Part shown: piece after piece, positions 1-6,829 of the stretch
Layout: each line of letters opens with the position of its first letter
Position numbering within the stretch: the stretch's first letter is position 1
NCBI GenBank assembly: GCA_937886455.1
Contig: CALGCU010000154.1
Span: 1 to 6,969 of the forward strand
Length of the DNA stretch: 6,969 nucleotides
Origin: an uncultured Bacteroidales bacterium
GTDB taxonomy: Bacteria; Bacteroidota; Bacteroidia; Bacteroidales; Paludibacteraceae
Reading direction: 5' to 3'
Made by a program: the position numbers and the translations under genes
The notes under the pieces: model-generated
What the model saw: the letters and a program-made list of their open reading frames with translations, nothing else
Told to the model about the DNA's origin: nothing
Databases searched by the model: none

Positions 1-35
1 CCCCTGTAGCGAGTGCTCGCCCGTCCTATCATTCC

Positions 36-70
36 CGGGACCATCTCGGGACCACTCCGGGACCACTCCG
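36..70. repeat. GC-rich 11-bp tandem repeat, three units
   Basis: Three consecutive 11-bp units lie at 36-46 (CGGGACCATCT), 47-57 and 58-68 (both CGGGACCACTC), followed by a partial CG. The first unit differs from the others at its 3' end. The array is much richer in G+C than the neighbouring sequence and lies downstream of the terminator of the large minus-strand gene. No coding sequence is apparent here. The function is unknown; it could be an intergenic repeat family or a protein-binding array. Confidence 0.75.
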
Positions 71-114
71 TAAGAATGAGCCAGGAATAAATCTTTTTAC
101 CGGACACCAATATT

Positions 115-154
115 AAAAAAATAAAGGACTGTATCGTGGTGGATACAGTCCTTT
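115..154 (-). terminator. Intrinsic terminator of the large T9SS-exported protein gene
   Basis: A perfect 13-bp stem pairs 123-135 (AAAGGACTGTATC in plus-strand sense) with 142-154 around a 6-nt loop. Reading the minus strand, the stem is followed by a T-rich tail, the complement of the run of seven A at 115-121. It begins 22 bp beyond the TAA stop at 177-179. It is therefore well placed to end the large minus-strand transcript. Confidence 0.9.
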
Positions 155-176
155 GTTGTGTTATGGTGTGTGTGGT

Positions 177-3100
177 TTACTTTACGATTTTCAGTGTGCT
201 GTTGGCTGTTTGGATGAGGTATATTCCTTGTGGGAAACTACTCATGTTTAAGTCTTCGTTAGCAACTGCTACTCTCACTCCACTTACATTATATATATAC
301 ATCAGTTGGGCTGATGGGTTGTGGATGGTTTGTCCGTCAAAGTATATACCTTCTTCGTTGGCATCTTCTAATGCTGTGCGACTGGTGATGGTGACACGGT
401 ATATGCGTGATTGAATCATGTCGCTCACTACGTATTCTACCGGACGGCGGTAAGAATTAGAGAAGTCAACTGTTTCACCAATGGCGGGTGTTACGTCTAC
501 TCCTACGCCTCCTAATGTGAATGTGGGTGTGAGTGCGCTTGTGTCAGCATTTTTCTCATCCAATACTAATGTGATGGTGTTGCTGCTTTGGTTAATAGTA
601 GCTGCCTTTCCGTTGACTGAGAAGGATGTGATTTCTAATGATGGTACAGCGAATTGTTTTTCTGTTGTACTGGTCAAGTAGGTCAATGCATTGTCAATCA
701 ACTTATGGGTTGTGCTGTTGAAGTTAGCATAGCTTTGTGATGAGATAGGCAATAGGATGTAGCGACTGTTGAATCCTGCTTTGCGCAATTTGCCCGGTAC
801 ATCGTGGATGGCTGTAGCCATTGCTTCTTCTGAGCGTTTTGGTGCGGTTGCTACGCAGATAGAACCTTGTAAATATACATCTGCCGGTTGGATGCTGCGG
901 CCACCAGCGCCATTTAATATGGTTAATACATCATTTTCCTTTACATTCAAACCTCTGAAGATAGGGTGTGAAGCTTGCTTGACGGTGATGTCGGTGTTGC
1001 CTTCTTCTCCATTGTCAGGTGTACCCCAATTGAGGCGGCTCTTTGAATAGGTAAAGGATTTGAAACTTAACACCGGAATGTCCACATTTTTAATGATGTC
1101 TAATGCTTCTACGTTGGTAGCATCAACTGTTTCGGAAATAATCACAGCAGAGTATTCGTTGTAGAGTTTTGCATCTAATGTTGTGTTTTCTGCTTGACGT
1201 GATGTCAGTGCGTAATAGTCGCCTACATGGGCTTCAATTGCATCCGGATCGGTTGGTTTTGTCTTGTATAGATACAGCACTAATTTAGCGTTGGGGTCGA
1301 GCACAATAATTTTACCTGTGATGGTGTTGTTGAGGCTTGCTTCATAGGCTGAAGTAGCTGACAAGGTGTACGTGTATTCTTTGGGGTAAGATGTTTGGGC
1401 TGCCGGAGTTCCTGATATGGTGAAGAGGGTGTCTTTGAATGTACCGGTTACTCCTTGTGGTAGTCCGCTTACTGTGACATTGCTGGCAAATTTTACAGTC
1501 CATACAATGTCAGGATAGATGGCTGTGCCGGCTTTTACTCTTACAACGGATTGTTTGCTGTCAATGGTGTAGGATGGGGCAGGGATGTTGACAATCAATA
1601 CGCCGTTGATTGTGTTGCCTCCTTTGACTGTTATTGTAAATTCGTATTTGCCTGCTTTTGTTGGTTTACCATTGATTAATAATAAATGAGCAGTGTTGTC
1701 AGTGGATGTGCTTACTCCTGCCGGTGCGCTTCCATCTTTCCATGTGAAGGTCACATCATTGAGGTTGTTTGCATAGCAGTAGTATGCTACTGTTCGCATG
1801 TTGTCGTCGATGTCTACAGTGATAGTGTCGGGTCCTACAACTTGGGTAGCAATGGTGAATGTTCCTGTCAGGCTGTGTGTTTCCGCTCCTTGTGGGTTGA
1901 GTGCACTGATTTTGTAGGTGTATTTTCCTGTCGGAGCGTTAGCCGGTCCACTCAATGTAACTGTGTCGCCAGTGGAGTTTGCAGTCAATGAAATACCGGT
2001 GGCTTCAGCACCCTCCCATGAGAGTTTGAGGCTACCTTCATTGCGCAATACATAGCGCACTGGGGTCATGTTTTGTGTTTGATATACTACTTGAGTGGTG
2101 TCATTTCCATCTAAATGTTTTACTCGTGCTTCGTTGGATAAACGTAGTGAGAAAGCGGCTACAGCACAGTTACTTCCGCCTATTGCCTCTACACGAATAA
2201 GATGTTCGCCTGTTGTGATATCAAATGTTCGCACTGTAAATTCCGTAGATAATGTCATGGGTTGTTTTACACCATCAATGTACACAATGAGGTGTTTGCC
2301 CTTTGACTCTGTGGCATTATTATCATCGCCCATTACACGGAATTGGTCATAACCTTTGATGTGCATTTCGATGTAGTTGTTGCTTTTCATTTTTACGAAT
2401 CCCGGCATAGCGGCAAATTCCTCTGTTGCGGGTACTTCCGCTTCTTCTGCTCCATCAGCTCCACCTGTAGAACCTGAATGAACACCTTTTAACCATCCGT
2501 CTAAAGATTCAAAGTTGGTTTCGGCTCCGCTGATGTTAGGGTCTGTGATTACATAGCCATTACCGCTATTGGTTGTACCAATACCTGCGATTGTGGTGCT
2601 AGCTGGTTTGTAGCGCAACATGTAGTATGTTTCGTATTCACGACCGTTGTACTTGGTGAGTTCGGCTCCCCATCCACCTAATGGCTTAGGTGTTTCGTAT
2701 ACTTCGGGTTCATGGATTGTGAGGCTTGTGGATGGTACGTTACCTCCTGTTCCGGGAGCAGTTGCTTGTGTGAATTGGATGGTGTAGGTCTTTTTAGAAC
2801 CATCTTCGGCAGTGACTATGATTGTAGCTGTTCCTGTAGGACCGGTGGCTTGTGTAATGCTTACCTTAGCTGCGCTGTGGTTTGCAGTGGCTGTGACTGT
2901 CGGAGCATTGGTTTGGGTAGTTGGTAATTGTACTTTGTATGAAGTGTTCTGCGCTGAGAATCCACTCACATTTGTTCCATCTACTTTGAGGCTACTGAGT
3001 GTGGCATCATTGGATGCTCCGGGTACGGCAACAGTGAGTGTGACTGTGTAGGATATAGAAGCGTCGCCTTTGGTTACTGTGTAGGTAACAGGATTTGTGA

Positions 3101-3875
3101 AGTTTTGTGCTCCTTGTGGGGTGTAGCTATCTGCATTGCTTATCTTGACCGTCGGTGTGAGTGCTGTAAGGTCAGTTCCTTCCGGTAGGGTGGCACTGAT
3201 TGTTTTCTTGCTTTGGTCGATAGTGGCTTTTACACCGGCTATGGTGAATTCGGTGATTGCCGGTTCTGTTGTTACGGGAGGAGTGACTTCGCCTCCACCG
3301 CCTTCTCCAGCAATGGTAACTGTGATTCCTGCCAAGCGTATAGTTTGTCCACTTCCGTATTCACTACCGCTTCCAAGTACACCATTTTCGCCCACTTTTT
3401 TGAGTTTGCGATAGAGGCGTATAGTTCTAGTTCCTGCAGGGGGAGCAATGTTGGTGTAGTTGGTGCTACAATCTCCATCGTATCCAATGAAAGGTGCTAA
3501 TTCTTTGTTGTCATAGGCTGTTGTGCTCATTGGACCATTCCAGTAAATGATGGCAGCATTTTTTGCAGCTCCACTTGAATTGTGACTTCCGTGGAAAGAA
3601 ACAGCTTGCATGTCCACTGTTGCTTTGATTTCCACATAATACTGATCGGCTGAAGAAGGTGTGTTTTTGATTTCAACGATGTCTTCTTTTGCATTTTTGT
3701 CGGAACAAATCTGCTGACTTGTTTTGATGGCAAAGTCTGTGGATACTGTGATTCCATCTTTGGTGGTGCCGGCTTTAATTTCTGCCGCCGTGAATGTTAC
3801 GTCTTTTGCAAACGTGAAGAATGAACAGGCAAACAGCATGCTCATCAGAACAAAAAACTTAGCGTTGTGTTTCAT
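177..3875 (-). CDS. Large secreted modular protein with T9SS C-terminal sorting domain
   Basis: 1232 residues. The N-terminus is a Sec signal peptide (basic start, hydrophobic 7-22, likely cut after Ala23). In order I see: a beta-rich N-terminal module (about 24-190); a Gly/Pro/Thr linker (190-206); a DUF5018-like domain (207-283); a cadherin-like beta-sandwich (286-371; NDATLSSLKVDG start); a carbohydrate-binding-like beta region (about 495-580); three Ig-like stretches (about 590-860, the last with a putative-Ig SGTP motif); an alpha/beta domain resembling class I amidotransferase/ThuA-like folds (862-1072; HPIFRGL at 970-976); a second DUF5018-like copy (1079-1165); and a type A T9SS tail (about 1172-1232; YNVSG, FPQGIYL, ending LKIVK). 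No catalytic residues of a known enzyme are recognisable. Four D-T-(T/V/I/L) triplets (592, 637, 683, 815) match the Bacteroidetes O-glycosylation motif. The protein is presumably exported through the outer membrane and surface-attached or released. Substrate or ligand is unknown. The gene is probably monocistronic, with its own terminator. Domain names come from reading the sequence and are approximate. Confidence 0.9.
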   Translation of the reverse strand: MKHNAKFFVLMSMLFACSFFTFAKDVTFTAAEIKAGTTKDGITVSTDFAIKTSQQICSDKNAKEDIVEIKNTPSSADQYYVEIKATVDMQAVSFHGSHNSSGAAKNAAIIYWNGPMSTTAYDNKELAPFIGYDGDCSTNYTNIAPPAGTRTIRLYRKLKKVGENGVLGSGSEYGSGQTIRLAGITVTIAGEGGGGEVTPPVTTEPAITEFTIAGVKATIDQSKKTISATLPEGTDLTALTPTVKISNADSYTPQGAQNFTNPVTYTVTKGDASISYTVTLTVAVPGASNDATLSSLKVDGTNVSGFSAQNTSYKVQLPTTQTNAPTVTATANHSAAKVSITQATGPTGTATIIVTAEDGSKKTYTIQFTQATAPGTGGNVPSTSLTIHEPEVYETPKPLGGWGAELTKYNGREYETYYMLRYKPASTTIAGIGTTNSGNGYVITDPNISGAETNFESLDGWLKGVHSGSTGGADGAEEAEVPATEEFAAMPGFVKMKSNNYIEMHIKGYDQFRVMGDDNNATESKGKHLIVYIDGVKQPMTLSTEFTVRTFDITTGEHLIRVEAIGGSNCAVAAFSLRLSNEARVKHLDGNDTTQVVYQTQNMTPVRYVLRNEGSLKLSWEGAEATGISLTANSTGDTVTLSGPANAPTGKYTYKISALNPQGAETHSLTGTFTIATQVVGPDTITVDIDDNMRTVAYYCYANNLNDVTFTWKDGSAPAGVSTSTDNTAHLLLINGKPTKAGKYEFTITVKGGNTINGVLIVNIPAPSYTIDSKQSVVRVKAGTAIYPDIVWTVKFASNVTVSGLPQGVTGTFKDTLFTISGTPAAQTSYPKEYTYTLSATSAYEASLNNTITGKIIVLDPNAKLVLYLYKTKPTDPDAIEAHVGDYYALTSRQAENTTLDAKLYNEYSAVIISETVDATNVEALDIIKNVDIPVLSFKSFTYSKSRLNWGTPDNGEEGNTDITVKQASHPIFRGLNVKENDVLTILNGAGGRSIQPADVYLQGSICVATAPKRSEEAMATAIHDVPGKLRKAGFNSRYILLPISSQSYANFNSTTHKLIDNALTYLTSTTEKQFAVPSLEITSFSVNGKAATINQSSNTITLVLDEKNADTSALTPTFTLGGVGVDVTPAIGETVDFSNSYRRPVEYVVSDMIQSRIYRVTITSRTALEDANEEGIYFDGQTIHNPSAQLMYIYNVSGVRVAVANEDLNMSSFPQGIYLIQTANSTLKIVK

Positions 3876-3923
3876 TGTATGATTGTTTTGAGTTAATATT
3901 TTTCATTTATACTTTTTGACAAG

Positions 3924-3931
3924 CAAAGATA
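3924..3931 (-). promoter_or_regulatory. Candidate -7 box for the large minus-strand gene
   Basis: Read on the minus strand, this is TATCTTTG, an exact match to the Bacteroidetes -7 consensus TAnnTTTG. It lies 48 bp upstream of the ATG at 3875, which would give a leader of about 40 nt. No TTTG is found at the expected -33 distance, so the promoter is incomplete or needs an activator. The box is one arm of an inverted repeat (3924-3942). Confidence 0.5.
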
Positions 3932-3942
3932 CCATATCTTTG
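3924..3942. repeat. Perfect inverted repeat made of two opposed -7 boxes
   Basis: CAAAGATA, a CCA spacer, then TATCTTTG. The 8-bp arms are exactly complementary, and each arm reads as TAnnTTTG on its own strand. The repeat sits in the divergent region between the large secreted protein gene and the SPOR lipoprotein gene. It may be a symmetric operator or a pair of overlapping opposed promoter elements. The plus-strand copy has a TTTG at 3915-3918, but the spacing is only 16 bp. Confidence 0.6.
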
Positions 3943-4050
3943 ATGGTGATGAGTGGGGTGTATTGCCACAATAGGTGTAATAATTGCCATTTGTGTGTGA
4001 GAAAGCTTGGTTTGTGGTTTTCTTGTGTAGGGGAAAGCGGGCGTAAATGA

Positions 4051-4082
4051 TTTGTGCGTTTCGTTGGTTTGTGGTATCTTTG
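4051..4082 (+). promoter_or_regulatory. Bacteroidetes promoter of the SPOR lipoprotein gene
   Basis: A TTTG -33 box (4051-4054) and a TATCTTTG -7 box (4075-4082) are separated by 20 bp. Both sequence and spacing match the Bacteroidetes primary-sigma consensus. Transcription should start a few bases after 4082, giving a leader of only about 20-25 nt before the ATG at 4112. The leader is A-rich with no strong Shine-Dalgarno sequence, as is usual in this phylum. It carries a small direct repeat, ATTAAAG twice. Confidence 0.8.
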
Positions 4083-4111
4083 TGTGAGATTAAAGATTAA
4101 AGATGTAAGTT

Positions 4112-4720
4112 ATGAAACGATTTTTTTATTTGTTGTTAGGAGTTATGTGTGTGTCGATGTTTGCTTCATGTCACATGCAAAAGCGTGTTACTATTCCTTC
4201 TGGAGGACAGTTGGTGGCTCGTTCGGTAGTTGTGAAAGAAGAGGTGAAGCAAGATACCTTGACTAAGGTGGTGAAGAATGAAGAGATTAAGGCAGTAGAA
4301 GTAGCGTCACCAGTGGTTAGTGAAACTGTGGTTGGTGAACCGATAAAAAAGACGGAAGTGGTTGAACTAAAAGTTGATTCAGTTCCAGAAGTGAAAGCTC
4401 CGGTTGTGGTGACTACTCCTCCGGCTGTGGAAGTGAAGGTTCGTCGCGAGAGTTTTGCTGCGTTGGATAAGCAGGATGAGGTTGAGGCTAGTAAGGACTA
4501 TCACGTGGTGGTGGGAAGTTTTGGAAAACAGGATAATGCTACTCGTTTGCGTGCTGTGCTTGCATCGCAAGGACGTTCGCCTATTGTTGTGGTGAATGAA
4601 CAAGGGATGTATCGTGTGATTGCAATTTCTTGTGAGACCTACGAAGAAGCCCATCGTGCAGCTGATGAGGTTCGTGATGTTTATCCGGATGCTTGGATTT
4701 TAGCTCAGAAACAGAAATAG
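4112..4720 (+). CDS. SPOR-domain outer-envelope lipoprotein
   Basis: 202 residues. A short basic start and a hydrophobic stretch lead to a lipobox, F-A-S-C, with the lipidated Cys at residue 20. Residues 25-125 form a low-complexity linker rich in Val, Glu, Lys and Pro, probably extended. It contains two D-(S/T)-(L/V) triplets (48-50 and 89-91) that match the Bacteroidetes O-glycosylation motif. Residues about 129-198 are a SPOR domain, beginning YHVVVGSF and continuing through a Gly-X-Tyr-Arg-Val strand (165-169) and a helix (175-189). SPOR domains bind peptidoglycan lacking stem peptides, typically at division sites. The protein is therefore inferred to tether the outer membrane to the cell wall, or to act in division or envelope upkeep. 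It lacks the transmembrane anchor expected of FtsN. It appears monocistronic, with its own promoter upstream and the shared terminator downstream. The start is supported by promoter position and lipobox spacing. Confidence 0.9.
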   Translation: MKRFFYLLLGVMCVSMFASCHMQKRVTIPSGGQLVARSVVVKEEVKQDTLTKVVKNEEIKAVEVASPVVSETVVGEPIKKTEVVELKVDSVPEVKAPVVVTTPPAVEVKVRRESFAALDKQDEVEASKDYHVVVGSFGKQDNATRLRAVLASQGRSPIVVVNEQGMYRVIAISCETYEEAHRAADEVRDVYPDAWILAQKQK

Positions 4721-4835
4721 TGTACGAATTTTGCTTCTCGGTGACGCTTGTGATGTGAGTTGGAGATTAGAAGGGTAGGGCGGATATGGTGGATTGTGTA
4801 TTGAAACTATATTCTCCATTACATAGGTAATAAAA

Positions 4836-4880
4836 AAGAAGGATGGGCTCGGTGAGCGCATCCTTCTTAGTTTTTCTTTT
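4836..4880. terminator. Bidirectional terminator between the lipoprotein gene and rpoD
   Basis: A 10-bp stem (4836-4845, AAGAAGGATG, with 4859-4868) is extended by an inner GCTC/GAGC stem (4847-4850 with 4854-4857) and a 3-nt loop. A T-rich tract (4871-4880) follows on the plus strand. On the minus strand the stem is followed by the complement of the A run at 4832-4837. The hairpin lies between two convergent genes, 116 bp after the lipoprotein stop and 24 bp beyond the rpoD stop, so it can end both transcripts. Confidence 0.9.
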
Positions 4881-4892
4881 ATGTGTGGGAGG

Positions 4893-5753
4893 CTATCCCA
4901 AATAGCTTTTTAGTAAGCTTTTCTTCGAGTTTCGTTGCAATTGTTTGATTGCGTTTTCTTTGATTTGTCTCACGCGTTCTCGTGTGAGTCCTAATTCGTG
5001 CCCAATTTCTTCAAGAGTCATTTCCGGTCGTCCGAGTCCGAAGAATTTTTTGATGATGTCTCTTTCTCTTTCGTTGAGAATGGAGAGTGCACGGTCGATT
5101 TCCAATGAGAGTGATTCGTGCATCAGTGTGTGGTCGGTGTGTGGAGCATCTTCAGATGTCATGACATCAATCATGCTACTACCTTCGTCATCACTGAGTG
5201 GTGCATCAACTGAAAGTGTTCTGTTGGAAATTTTGAGTGTCTCTGCAATTTTGTCAACAGGTACATCTAATTTTTCTGCAATTTCTTCTACGGAAGGCTT
5301 TCTTTCGTTCTCTTGTTCTAATTGTGCTATTGCCTTATTGATTTTGTTCTGCAGCCCTGTTTGATTGAGTGGGAGGCGTACCATGCGCGATTGCTCCGCT
5401 AATGCTTGTAGAATGGATTGTCTGATCCACCAAACAGCATAGGAGATAAATTTAAATCCACGTGTCTCATCAAACTTTTGTGCAGCCTTAATCAATCCCA
5501 AGTTACCTTCGTTAATTAAGTCAGGCAGGCTAAGTCCTTGGCTTTGATACTGTTTTGCTACAGAAACCACGAATCTCAAATTCGCTCTTGTAAGTTTTTC
5601 CAGGGCGGCTTTGTCGCCGTTTCTGATTCGTTGTGCTAACTCGATTTCTTCCTCTACTGTAATCAAGTCTTCACGTCCGATTTCCTGCAAATACTTTTCA
5701 AGTGATTCGCTTTCGCGGTTTGTGATGGATTTTGTAATTTTAAGCTGTCTCAT
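4893..5753 (-). CDS. rpoD: Primary RNA polymerase sigma factor (RpoD/SigA, Bacteroidetes type)
   Basis: 286 residues from the ATG at 5753. It directs core RNA polymerase to housekeeping promoters. Visible regions are: 1.2 (about 14-48; SLEKYLQEIGREDLITVEEE); 2 (about 54-123), with the core-binding DLINEGNLGLIKAAQKFD at 78-95 and the -10-recognising FKFISYAVWWIRQSI at 100-114; 3 (about 132-211); and 4 (about 218-272), with the -35-type helix-turn-helix MTLEEIGHELGLTRERVRQI. It ends in the family-typical LLKSYLG. Region 1.1 is absent, as is usual for the short Bacteroidetes primary sigma factor. An in-frame ATG at 5804 would add 17 residues. I chose 5753 because MRQLKITKSITNRES is the conserved family start and the longer version would run into the leader hairpin. 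The gene lies downstream of degQ on the same strand but has its own promoter. Confidence 0.97.
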   Translation of the reverse strand: MRQLKITKSITNRESESLEKYLQEIGREDLITVEEEIELAQRIRNGDKAALEKLTRANLRFVVSVAKQYQSQGLSLPDLINEGNLGLIKAAQKFDETRGFKFISYAVWWIRQSILQALAEQSRMVRLPLNQTGLQNKINKAIAQLEQENERKPSVEEIAEKLDVPVDKIAETLKISNRTLSVDAPLSDDEGSSMIDVMTSEDAPHTDHTLMHESLSLEIDRALSILNERERDIIKKFFGLGRPEMTLEEIGHELGLTRERVRQIKENAIKQLQRNSKKSLLKSYLG

Positions 5754-5806
5754 ATGTTTATTTAGAGTTCTTTTACTTTCTTCTAATATTATTATGCTAC
5801 GCAAGA

Positions 5807-5839
5807 CTTTCCGATCGATGGTATATCATCGTCGGAAAG
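5807..5839 (-). promoter_or_regulatory. Hairpin in the rpoD 5' leader
   Basis: The arms pair 5807-5814 (CTTTCCGA) with 5832-5839, and 5816-5820 (CGATG) with 5827-5831. One base (5815) is bulged and the loop is 6 nt. The 13-bp stem lies between the predicted transcription start and the ATG, about 55 nt upstream of the start codon. On the rpoD strand the following sequence is not a T run, so it does not look like a simple terminator. A role in mRNA stability or translational control is inference. Confidence 0.6.
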
Positions 5840-5914
5840 ACTTTATTGAGAAGCTTTTGTTCTTTCTTCTTTTTTTATCACACTTTATAACGTGAGTGTG
5901 TTTGATTTGTTGTG

Positions 5915-5946
5915 CAAAGTTACAACAAAGGTGTGAATTTTCCAAA
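5915..5946 (-). promoter_or_regulatory. rpoD promoter
   Basis: On the minus strand a TTTG -33 box (5943-5946) and a TAACTTTG -7 box (5915-5922) are separated by 20 bp, an excellent Bacteroidetes match. Transcription should begin near 5908, giving a leader of about 155 nt. The position, between the degQ stop and rpoD, means rpoD can be expressed independently of degQ. CAAAGATA at 5943-5950 is also a possible alternative -7 box on the minus strand, but it lacks a -33 partner. Confidence 0.8.
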
Positions 5947-6013
5947 GATATTTTTGGAGTATTTTTCACTTCGTGTTGTTTTGACTTTATTTCGCTTCTT
6001 TATTATTTGTTTA

Positions 6014-6829
6014 CTATTCAGTTAAGTTGACAGCGTAGTATGCAATTTTTCCATTGGGGTATGCTCCGGCAATAAAGAGTACTTTTTCTTTTGTGTCTCC
6101 TGTGACAGCCTTATTGAATACGTCCTTTAGGTCGTTTTCGGTGCGTATTGTGCGGTTGTTTACTTTGAGTATGATGTAGTCTTTTTTGACTCCAGCATCT
6201 TGTAGTTTCCCGTTAGAAATAGTTTTTATTTGCAAGCCGTGTGTGATGCCCAATTGTTGTGCTGTTTCTTTTGATACTTCTTTAAAAGTTGCTCCTAATG
6301 TTTGTATATCGCCTTCTTTTTTGATTATGTCGGTTGTGCCTTGTTTGTTTTTGAGTTTTACAGTGAGTGATTTTGTTTCGTTATTTCTGATGATTTTGAT
6401 GGTTACTTCGTCACCAGGTCTATATCTTCCGATTTGTTCTTGTAGTTCGCTGACTGTTTTAACTTGTGTCGAGTTGATTTTTGTAATGATGTCTCCTTCT
6501 TTTATTCCGGCAACTGCGGCAGCACTAAGTTCTATAACATTATTTACATATACCCCTGCGGGTGTTTGTATGTTTTTTTCTTTTGCTAATTCTAATTCAG
6601 CTTCTTTTAATTTATCTCTCTTAGAATTAAATCTCTTAGGTTCTAACACTATTACTACTTTTTTCATAACTAATTTAGCAGTATCACTAGCATGTTTAAC
6701 ATTTATCTTAATTGGATCTTTAATTCTAACAACCATATTAGCAGGTTTCTTTTCTACAGCCTTCTCTACTTCTTCAAATACATGTTTCTCATCAGGTAAT
6801 TCTATTTTTTCAATCTCTAATGTTTCCAC
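6014..6829 (-). CDS. degQ: DegQ/HtrA protease, PDZ1-PDZ2 part only, joined to an unrelated N-terminus
   Basis: From about residue 80 on (counting from the GTG at 6829) this reads as the C-terminal half of a Bacteroidales periplasmic Do/HtrA serine endoprotease. PDZ1 covers about 90-165 (GVYVNNV, AGIKEGDII, ELQEQIGRYRPGDEV). PDZ2 covers about 176-271 (LGITHGLQI, SNGKLQDAGVKKDYIILKVN), ending in the family-typical VNLTE. The whole trypsin-like domain is missing. The GSGV-type upstream sequence and the catalytic His, Asp and Ser are all absent, where a full protein has roughly 480-510 residues. Residues before about 80 are Lys/Glu-rich and do not resemble any HtrA part. Leu is TTA and Arg is AGA throughout them, whereas the PDZ part mixes in CTA, CTC and CTT. 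The GTG start is only the first possible one: the frame stays open up to 6904, then meets a TGA. The location immediately upstream of rpoD fits my recollection of degQ-rpoD neighbours in Bacteroides and supports the PDZ part being native. As it stands the product could not be a protease. Confidence 0.75.
   Translation of the reverse strand: METLEIEKIELPDEKHVFEEVEKAVEKKPANMVVRIKDPIKINVKHASDTAKLVMKKVVIVLEPKRFNSKRDKLKEAELELAKEKNIQTPAGVYVNNVIELSAAAVAGIKEGDIITKINSTQVKTVSELQEQIGRYRPGDEVTIKIIRNNETKSLTVKLKNKQGTTDIIKKEGDIQTLGATFKEVSKETAQQLGITHGLQIKTISNGKLQDAGVKKDYIILKVNNRTIRTENDLKDVFNKAVTGDTKEKVLFIAGAYPNGKIAYYAVNLTE

Noticed and set aside
36..70. CRISPR array
   Set aside because: The units are 11 bp and directly abutting, with no spacers. 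This is a simple tandem repeat.
136..414. Plus-strand small frames opposite the large secreted protein gene (136-414, 481-681, 769-1050, 1686-1991 and others)
   Set aside because: All are antisense to a clearly real gene, lack promoters, and have Cys/Val/Ser-biased shadow compositions.
3825..3827. Lipobox-like LFAC in the signal peptide of the large protein
   Set aside because: Phe at the second position is a poor lipobox match. The better cut is at TFA-K (after residue 23), and T9SS cargo usually carries a standard signal peptide.
4054..4266. Plus-strand open frame overlapping the lipoprotein start (70 residues)
   Set aside because: It begins inside the promoter and continues in a different frame through the lipoprotein gene. 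It has no sensible protein features.
4945..5364. Plus-strand open frame opposite rpoD (139 residues)
   Set aside because: Antisense shadow of a strongly conserved gene; Ser/Leu-rich composition and no domain.
5754..5804. N-terminal extension of rpoD to the upstream ATG at 5804
   Set aside because: The 17 extra residues are not part of the conserved family start and fall in the leader. The ATG at 5753 begins the conserved MRQLKITKSIT.
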